From positions 620,001-684,000 of the forward strand of contig JAQJZZ010000008.1 in assembly GCA_030077755.1 (NCBI GenBank): a stretch of 64,000 nt of DNA, in the 5' to 3' direction. The notes under the pieces are model-generated. The model made no database searches and was not told the DNA's origin. It saw only the letters and a program-made list of their open reading frames with translations. The translations under genes and the position numbers were made by a program. Positions 56,286 through 64,000 of this stretch are shown here, in pieces. Origin of the DNA: Filosporella fistucella (lineage: Eukaryota; Ascomycota; Leotiomycetes; Helotiales). Numbering within the stretch: position 1 is the first letter of the stretch; each line of letters starts with the position of its first letter.

Positions 56286-58619
56286 ATATATATTTATATA
56301 TTCCAGGCAACCATTAATGAACGCATTTCACTGGGATTATCTCGATCTTAGAAGATGTAATCTATAGATTCCTCCTCGCTACCAAATTCCTACACAACCA
56401 AAAGTCACGAAACGCTTGACAATTTCGTGATACTGCCACATCCTAATCTCACTCATTTTGCATTTTGCATTTCACATAATATAAGTTTAAATGTGTTCGC
56501 CAGATGTAAGATTTATACGTAACATTTACCTCAACAATTATGATCGTAAATGTTCCCCCGCTCCTCACGATCTTATTCTCGTGCCTGAAATAAGCGAGAC
56601 GCATGCAGAACAAAAGGAGCTCGGAGCATATGCGTCAATTGAACGAATTAGGTACTAAATAGTAAGCTCGTATTTTCAGGGTCTAGTGGGAGGCTAATGT
56701 GGTGCCTGAATGTGTGGAGTTTGTGGAATGATATATGGTAATGGTAAGGGTAGAATACGGTGGTTTCTGATATGAGTGTTCATAGTGGAGAAAAAAGTAA
56801 CTGTCTAGGATTGGAGATATTTCTTTGGTGAAATAATTCTGGTCAAGTTTAATACTTTGTAGATTGACATGGGGAGATGCTTACTCTAGTCTTTAAAAAT
56901 ATATGAGAGGCAGTCTTCTTCTCAGAAGGATTCATCTTTTCAACAATCTAGAACTTGTACGCCACGTCCCACACGAAACGCAGGTGGCGTGCACGATATG
57001 AAGGATCAATGAAATTCTAGGAAGACGAGAGGAATGGGTCTAGATTCCATGATTGAAATCTGTAAAATTGATGCCTAAATCCACTCTTCAAAGTTGGGGT
57101 GAGGATCAAAAGGCAAATGTGAGGTGTGGATATGAATCGTAAGTAGGGGTACATGGTGCTTAAAGAGGGCCGTGAGATTGAGAAGATAGGAGGGAGTACA
57201 GGCATGTAAGATATGATGTATGGGAGAGCTCCCGATTGGTTTAGATATTGAGTACTATGATTGAAAATGATTGAGTATTGAAAAGCATTCTGCAAGTTGA
57301 TTATGATTACAAACCGAGTATTAACATTCGTAAAATTAATCTTTTAGCATTAAGAACATTGAACACGTCGATTATCAATTGCAACCTCACATTAGCGTAA
57401 TATCAGGCAGAATAATATATCACGATGAAGCCTAGACTTCTGCTAACTCTCAGGCATACTGTGATGAAAAAATCAGATTAAGGGAGGTGTTTTCAGAAGT
57501 ACTGCTGGAAACACTAAGGCATTGCAGGGCCTAGGAAGAATCTGAATTGATTGTGATTTTCAAGCAAGATCGAATAACGCTTCATGTTGATAAGGAAGAT
57601 TACGTTGTCCTACTACAGGCGACCGAAGATGAATTTTTCATCCTGCAAAATTGTTATATAGAAGCTTTGATTTCAAGAAGAATATTAAGAAATCAACTAG
57701 TCTAGAGAAAATGAGCACTTTCCCATCAGTACGAGTAGAGCTGCCTTGCTCATATATAATTCCCGAATTGGTAATTTCTAGAATCTGCTTGGTGTTGTGA
57801 GTGAAAATCTGACAAAGCTATATTCTTTATTGAGTTCGCATGACTTTTGTCCCATATTGTAGACCTCAAGCGATAGCATATTCCACGTCATCAACACCAA
57901 AGTATCGCGAAATGCAGCATGCTTCCATTCCAATCATTGGTAGCTAACACGTGATATGGAATAATCGCAAATGGGAAAGAAAGCAGCAGCGTTTCTTGAG
58001 AGCGAGTAGGAATAGTATAATTCGAAATACCGGAAACTTGATAGACTTTGGCCTTACGAACTAGCTCCACTTCATTTCATGTATAGCTTTCCAAACCTTG
58101 GATGTGAGGCAGAAGCTGCAATGCAATTCATTCCAATCACGTGACTCAGAGTTATACCGGAAACTTTTTCATGAGTTGACGGTTGATTCATTGCACGCTT
58201 GCGAAGAAACAAATTGCAATCCATTGCAATCCATTGCAATGAGGATAAGTATATCAATCAATCTCATCACGTATGGCAGCAAAGTCGTGATTGTGGAAAG
58301 ACATCCGTAGTGCTAGAAAGGGGCTTGCTCGGCTAGTTGCATCGCTGTAGAATGCGATCGACGACACTTGGAAAATGAACGAATGATAATAGCGTGGATG
58401 TGCCTGTGCAGATACTTCCGAGTTATAATAATGTCAAGTGCTATAATCAAGTCATATAACTTCTCTTTATAATTGATGATATGCGACATATCTGGCAGGA
58501 GCATTTTTAATCATTATATAATATGTGATTAAATATTACTAGATCTAAAACCCTTCGATTTCAAAATTAACATCATATCATCACTAGCGGCTTTAAACCC
58601 TTTATTTTGACATCGAATA

Positions 58620-58890
58620 GAGAAATTCACGCAGCGCATGCATTTTGGATATGAATTCGCTTACTATAAATCTGGAATATACTTTTCATCAACAAGGTTT
58701 TGAAAAATTCACGCATCGCATGCTATTTTGATAGAGTTTCTATTATTTAAATTCCGCAACTTTGCTTTTGATAACCAAGCTTTCACTAATTCACGCTTCG
58801 CGTGCCTTTTTGATATGTATTTTCTTGTTTTAATTCAAAAACCTCACTTCCTTCTATGATAGATCTGGGAAATTCACGCTGCGGGCGCAT
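58620..58890. repeat. Four-unit tandem array, period about 82 bp
   Basis: The core AATTCACGC followed by a GCATGC/GCGTGC-like half occurs at 58626, 58708, 58790 and 58874 (positions of TTCACGC), so spacing is 82, 82 and 84 bp. Each core is nearly palindromic (CACGCTTCGCGTG in the third copy) and the first three are followed by TTTTGATA. Sequence between cores is more diverged and AT-rich. The phase regularity shows a tandem duplication with selective or chance retention of the core. It lies about 1 kb upstream of the zinc-finger gene. Confidence 0.8.
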
Positions 58891-59863
58891 GTTAGATACC
58901 TAGGACTTCTTCTGTCTTAATTCAGAAACTCTATTTTGACATCCATTTCCATATCAAATCGAGTGCAAGTCTCTCATTCCTTCAACATTTACAATACTGC
59001 AAACATCAAATCTATATCATTTATTCTCAGATCCACGCCCTGCCGGCAATTGTCTCTAGCATAATCTGCGACTCCCACTAAATGGTGCAAACAAGCTAAA
59101 GTTCATAATTGGTGGCTCCTTGCCTTAAAAGTGAGTTGCTGCTTTAAAGTTTCTTCGCTTCCAATATTCCATATCCCCTGATTTATATTAGCTACCGCAT
59201 TATTGCAACAGATGAGTTCCCGGGCCGAACATCAAACGCATCCAATTCGCCAAGTGGTATTTAAATCCTATAACCGTCGATAAAGCAGCCTTCCCTCTTA
59301 CCTAATTATAGGCCACTGAGGCAGCTCTAAAAAGTCTGCCCTCGCATTCTTCGTTTTAAGTGTGACCTAACTTGGTTAGCGGTTTTGCTTTTATAAGCTA
59401 ATTTAATAGTATGCGGGTTTTTTTCTTATTAACCCTGTCTAACCCTACCCTATCTTCATTTCCTATTCATCAACGCTCATCGAGATTCATGCACATGCTT
59501 TTTTTTATTAACTTCTGGTTCGTGCTCCTAATATGAAATCGGGTGATTAATAGGAGCACAGTTTCTGATCATATTACTTTTAATTGTATGCGCAATCTTT
59601 TTTAAAGTTCACTCTATACTTGGAGCTAACTTTACGTTAATAGAAGGTGCGATTCACTTCTGTGACTAGAGATTTAATACTTTTTTAAAGTTCTTGCCTC
59701 TTATCTTTTCACAATTCACGACGCGACCACCTCGCACCTTCGACCCGCATCATATCGTGACCTCAATTTGCACTCAAGTCTTTCTCATATTTCCTGTATG
59801 CGCATGCGCTTGCGCAAAAGTATTCGACGTTACGAGGTGGGATCCCCGAGATCGATATTCGAA

Positions 59864-62846
59864 ATGCCTCCTATGGACCCTGGAGATGATGTCGAGATGG
59901 AGGATGGCGTGAATATTTCGAGTTCGGAGGAGTCGGAATCATCTAGCGAGTCAGCTGATGAGTCGATAAAAAGTCATCACATGACCAAAGCTACTACTTC
60001 GAAAGAATCGGCCAAGAAGGGTGGAGTACCAGAGAATAATAGTTCAGCAGAGGGTGTTCGCCTTCCACCGAAGGAAGATGTGAGACAAGAAGACGAGGTT
60101 GACGAGGAAGCTGTCAAGAGAAGTGAACCAAATGGTGTTGAGACTAGTGAAGTGAGGGTGCTTGAGGCTGTGAAGGAAAATGTGGCTGAGGCTGGCAAAG
60201 AGACTGTGGTCCAAGATGATAAAGAGAACCGGGTCGAGGCTGGTGAGAAGAATGTCGTCGAGACCAATCAAGGTATGTCCTCCTTTCACGTAATGGATAT
60301 TGGATTGACGATAAGGCGCAGCTCATCTCCCGAATGAAAAGGAACATTTTGCTGTGGAGCAATCGACAGATGCTCAAGAAAGATCCGAGTCGCCAGCAAC
60401 TGCTCACGAAGACTCTGAAACCCCGGCAAATCCAGTTCAGAATGGTGGCGATGTTGAAATGAGTATATCTCAGCCCGAACCAGCCGTATCTCATGCCGAG
60501 TCCATCAAAATTGATAAGGAGGTTGCAAGATTACAAGCAGTCCTGTCAGAGACATCGCCACAAGCTGCTCAGAAGCTACTTAAGGATAATTGGCGCTTAT
60601 TCTTATTCGATGGGCGTGATGATGATCATGTCTCATTTATCGTTCGGGCTGCTCTGAAGAACTCAAACGTCAATATTCTACAACGAGTTTTGAATAATGA
60701 CGCACTATCCTCACTCCTTGATATGGCAAGCACCAAGCATAGAGTCATCAATAAAGTCTTGAGAAATGTCACCGATCCTATGCTACTTCTCAAAACGGTC
60801 CCCGAAAACGTTATGGATAAAGCACTGGCAGAGCGACTAAAGGTCGTACCTGCTATGAAACTTCTACGCTGGATCGCGGAAGCAAAGCGACTTGGATTCG
60901 AAATTGGTGATATGATTGATGAAGCCAGCGAAACTGTCACCACTGTAATCACCAAGCGCAACCCGATCACTCATCCCAAGCAAGAGGATCGTTATCAACC
61001 ACCACGACCAAGTCTTGCAAGACCAGACCAAGATCCCCTTGTTGCGCAACAAAATAGAGATCATCAGATTGGCTTGCAAAGAGCACAACAAGCAGCAGAA
61101 GGTGCTCGTCAACAACAACGCCAGACTTGGGTACCGCCACCTCAAACCACGTATTCTACTTATCGCCAATACCAACCACCGCCGCCTCCTACTTCTAACC
61201 AGCAACGTCATGCACCTGTACCATCCCATACTCCTCAACAGCCGCCTCATGCGCAGGTTATTCGACCTCCCCCAACCGCTCCTTCGACTACTGAAACAGC
61301 GAAGAGGAAATCATCTAGGCAAGAACCGTCGTTGGATGCTTCTGCTTCCAAAATGAGATGCAACGAGTGTAATAAAACTTTCGAAATTCAATCTGGCTAT
61401 CTTCATCATTTGGCCAAGAAGCCATGTACAAAGGCACCACCTGCTGGAGGTGGACCCTTTAAATTCTGGTGCAACATTTGCCACACTGGATTTACCGGAA
61501 AGCAAGGATATGAATATGTGAGTTCACCATCGTACATCCGATTGTGTATAAAATACTGACACATATAGCACGCCATGAACAAGGTCTGCACTAAAGGTTT
61601 GGATCCTGGATACCCAATGCCTCTGGTCCAGTATGGGTCCCCTTACACGCAACCAGCTCCATCTCAATCCGCCTCGAACTCCGCTCCCACTCCAATTCGA
61701 CCACCTATGCATTCTTATCCACAAGACTCACCCTACATGTCTGAACCTCCACAAAACACTCCAGCCGCTGCTGTGGTCCGTCCTCCTATGCACACTCCTT
61801 CGACACAACCTAAATCGATGCCAAGTCCTTCAATGCAAAGTTCTCAAATATACACTCCTTCGGTTGGTACTCCAAACTCTGCTCCCTCAGGACGTCGAAA
61901 GAAAGATGCTATCAGATACTCACCTTCCGAGCTCCCACTGGAACAACAGAATGCTCTGAATCGAGAACTGGCGAATGCAACTACTCAATACGAAACCGAG
62001 TGCGCGAACCTTTCCTCTACTCTGACGCCGGCCGAGCGTGAGGGCCGACTCACCTCACTGAGAAATGGCTATGCGACGAAGAAGTCACAAATTAGGAAGA
62101 GATACAATGTAAGTCTGCGTATGAGAACCTCCGAAAAGGAAGCTCGCGCTGCAGCTGGTATCACACCTAAGAGAAAGTCACAACTTGCCAATTTCATGGC
62201 TGGCAATATTGCCAATGTTTCTTCGTCCAGCCCAGGCCCCTCTCCATCTGGCTTTTCACCAGTCAACACCCCTCCTGCTCATGGCAGCCCATCTTACAAA
62301 CCTGGCTCCAGCCAACATCCACCCAATCCTTCAGCCAGACCCGAACAAGGATTCCATTCTTCCAATTCAGGTTTCGGTGTCTTACGTACCAATGGCGGAA
62401 AACGCTCATATGAAGAAAACCCAGCTGAATCCAACACCAAGCGTGCCAGACTCGATGATTCCAGCGCCTCTTCCTCTGCAGTCGCCAGCCCTCGTCTCCC
62501 AGCAAACGGTCATCAAAGTTCCCCCGGCCTAGCAATGATGGAAGTCCGCGCTGTAAATGCAGCAGAGAAGTTCCCCAACCGAGATCTTCATCCTGAGCAA
62601 AAGCGCGCTTCCCCTCCCCCAGCTAGAACTGCCGCAAACGGTGTAGCGGCAAGAGAAATCATCTCCCTGGATTCTGATACTGAGGAGAATTCTTCTGAGG
62701 TTGTCCTGCCCAGTGTCGAGAGACAGAGCGCCGAGAGACAAAGTGCTGAGAGGGGAAGCGTTGAGCGAAATCATAGTGATAGGAGAAGCGGCTCGGAGAC
62801 GAACGTGCGAGATCCATTCAAGGCCAGAAGGGGAGGTAAACATTAA
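59864..62846 (+). CDS. Large nuclear protein with two C2H2/C2HC-like zinc fingers
   Basis: Three exons, 59864-60272, 60322-61517 and 61569-62846, with introns of 49 and 51 bp, give 960 residues in frame. The start MPPMDPGDDVEMEDG is chosen; an in-frame ATG at 59798 (MRMRLRKSIRRYEVGS) is the alternative. The N-terminus is acidic and Ser/Glu-rich. A structured helical segment follows (about 185-330, with QKLLKDNWRLFLFDGRDDDH and MKLLRWIAEAKRLGFEIGDM), then a Gln/Pro-rich region. Zinc finger 1 is RCNECNKTFEIQSGYLHHLA (about 481-505), ending in KKPC rather than a second His. Finger 2 is WCNICHTGFTGKQGYEYHAM, ending NKVC, and the second intron lies inside it. The C-terminus is disordered, with ERQSA repeats and a DSDTEE acidic motif. 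It is probably a chromatin or transcription regulator; the targets are unknown. Confidence 0.9.
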
Positions 62847-64000
62847 TTAACAGCAGAGAATTTCATGAAAATAACTATGGGCGGGTTTCATCTTTCCAGC
62901 AGTAGAGCCAAAATGGGGTTGTTGAATGGCTAAAGAATAGCGCATTCGATTGGTATTGTACCATAGATGAATAAACAAATCGATCATCTTTTTAATGCAA
63001 TGATTTTGTGACAATTGGGAATGCGTTGATACCTCTCCCTAATATTGAAATAACTTGGCTGAAATCTTCTCCCTCGTCTCTCTGGACAATATAAGAGTAA
63101 GACATAGTACCTACTTAACAAACCCCTGCCCACCACTCTTCAAGAGTCCAGCCTCCTCTGGGCACAGTTGGGCTTGACACGTGACCTATATTTACACCGG
63201 CACATTTTCCTCGCGAAATTGCACCTCGCGTCACCAACACACATCTCCAACTCAACTAGAGGGACAAGACAGCGCAACGAATATCCTTCGTGTTCGCAGA
63301 TCCCGAAGACGATGAGAATGTGCCTCCCTAGTAGGGACTGCCAAGTGCGCTGGAGTGAGAATTTGGAGGCAGGTCAGTCTGTGTGGACTTTGCTTTCTTT
63401 GCTCTTTCATTTGGGTTCGCCCTCTCTTCCCTACTGCTCTTCTTCTTGTGCCTCTCTTTTGTCTCTTCTTCGTGCTCAATTATCATTCGAGGTGATGAAA
63501 GGCATGGTATGAGATGGGGCAGGTTCATAAGATAGGTGAGGTATCATCGGACACCTTCGATGTCGCGTTACTGGATTATTCGATTTGGTGCGGGCCGTTT
63601 GAGATGGCGATCGTCGGCAGACCAACGTGACGTACTGGTGATATGCCTTCGAGGAGAGAGAGAGATGCTGGAATATAGTATGGTCTGGTGAGAGGGGCAA
63701 GGCGGAAGAGATGGAGTCGAGGAGGGGATCAAGGAAGAATGAGAATCGCATACAGCCGATAACATGAAGTACAGGGTACTGGCGGACCCGACAAAGCCTC
63801 AAAAACGACGTGATAGACCGAGACAATGTTACGAATGTAAAGTGATGACTTTAAAGAGAGCTGGAGGATTGACTAGTGGGATGGTTGGCCGTTGGCAGGA
63901 GTAGTATTGGATATTGACAAACTTAAGGATGGGGAGGGGATTTGGAATGGAACTTGGACGAGACGACGAGAGGCAGGAGGTTATCAATTGGAAGAATCGA
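62847..64000. other. 3' flank and intergenic sequence to the window edge
   Basis: No gene is supported. Short frames at 63168-63512 (plus) and 63476-63826 (minus) are compositionally ordinary and show no domain. A CACGTGACC string (63178) near TATATTTACA could be promoter-like for a gene running beyond the window, but none can be read. Confidence 0.35.

Larger units (their letters stand above)
55784..59863. other. 4-kb gene-poor AT-rich region
   Basis: One weak frame (55932-56285) and a tandem array (about 58620-58890) are listed separately. At 58211-58240 the decamer ATTGCAATCC occurs two and a half times head to tail. The rest is AT-rich with long non-coding stretches; no gene is supported. 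The right end, from about 59000, is the likely promoter and leader of the zinc-finger gene, with several pyrimidine-rich tracts. Confidence 0.45.

Overview
The window is nuclear DNA of a filamentous ascomycete. The protein-coding genes carry short GT-AG introns of about 44-105 bp. The gene set includes fungal-type CBM1 modules, a HET-domain relic, a DUF3433 relic and a PYGQ-rich annexin. Protein style suggests Pezizomycotina, possibly Leotiomycetes/Helotiales; that placement is inference from the sequence alone.

Layout. 0-9.5 kb is gene-poor, with one Lys/Pro-rich nuclear-type protein (1922-2941, minus), a motif-rich tract beside it and a decayed ~180-bp tandem duplication near 3.4-3.9 kb. 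9.5-11 kb holds a Ran1/Sks1-type Ser/Thr kinase (minus). 11-19 kb is mostly non-coding, with one uncertain Pro-rich gene at 17.0-17.9 kb. 19.2-21.3 kb is a HET-domain pseudogene that has lost its catalytic-type core. 22.1-27.1 kb is a two-gene xylan-degradation locus: CBM1-GH10 xylanase (minus) and GH30-CBM1 hydrolase (plus), transcribed divergently from a ~2-kb shared intergenic region. A single-pass surface glycoprotein gene (27.2-28.8 kb) converges on the GH30 gene, and just beyond it lies a decayed orphan CBM1 fragment. 29.5-37.4 kb holds two fragments of broken DUF3433 membrane-protein gene(s) separated by ~4.3 kb of probable transposon-derived DNA, inside which a small two-exon gene (96 aa) appears intact.

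The right part is more regular: a second signal-peptide/TM surface protein (39.3-41.3 kb), an APH-fold kinase (42.2-43.5 kb, minus) divergent from a cytochrome-b5 front-end desaturase (44.6-46.4 kb), a putative nucleotidyltransferase (48.1-49.4 kb, minus), an annexin with a YGQ/YGAPPP repeat tail (50.4-52.0 kb), a decayed acidic/basic gene remnant (53.5-54.3 kb), an AIM6-like phosphodiesterase with a reading-frame break after its membrane anchor (54.5-55.8 kb), a gene-poor AT-rich stretch carrying a four-unit ~82-bp tandem array (58.6-58.9 kb), and a 960-aa zinc-finger nuclear protein (59.9-62.8 kb).

How the genes may work together: the GH10 and GH30 enzymes plausibly act together on xylan, and their divergent arrangement suggests co-expression. 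The broken HET and DUF3433 genes, the CBM1 relic and several degenerate tandem repeats show that 19-38 kb is an accessory, decaying stretch between more conserved blocks. I found no obvious secondary-metabolite cluster, rRNA, convincing tRNA or CRISPR-like array.
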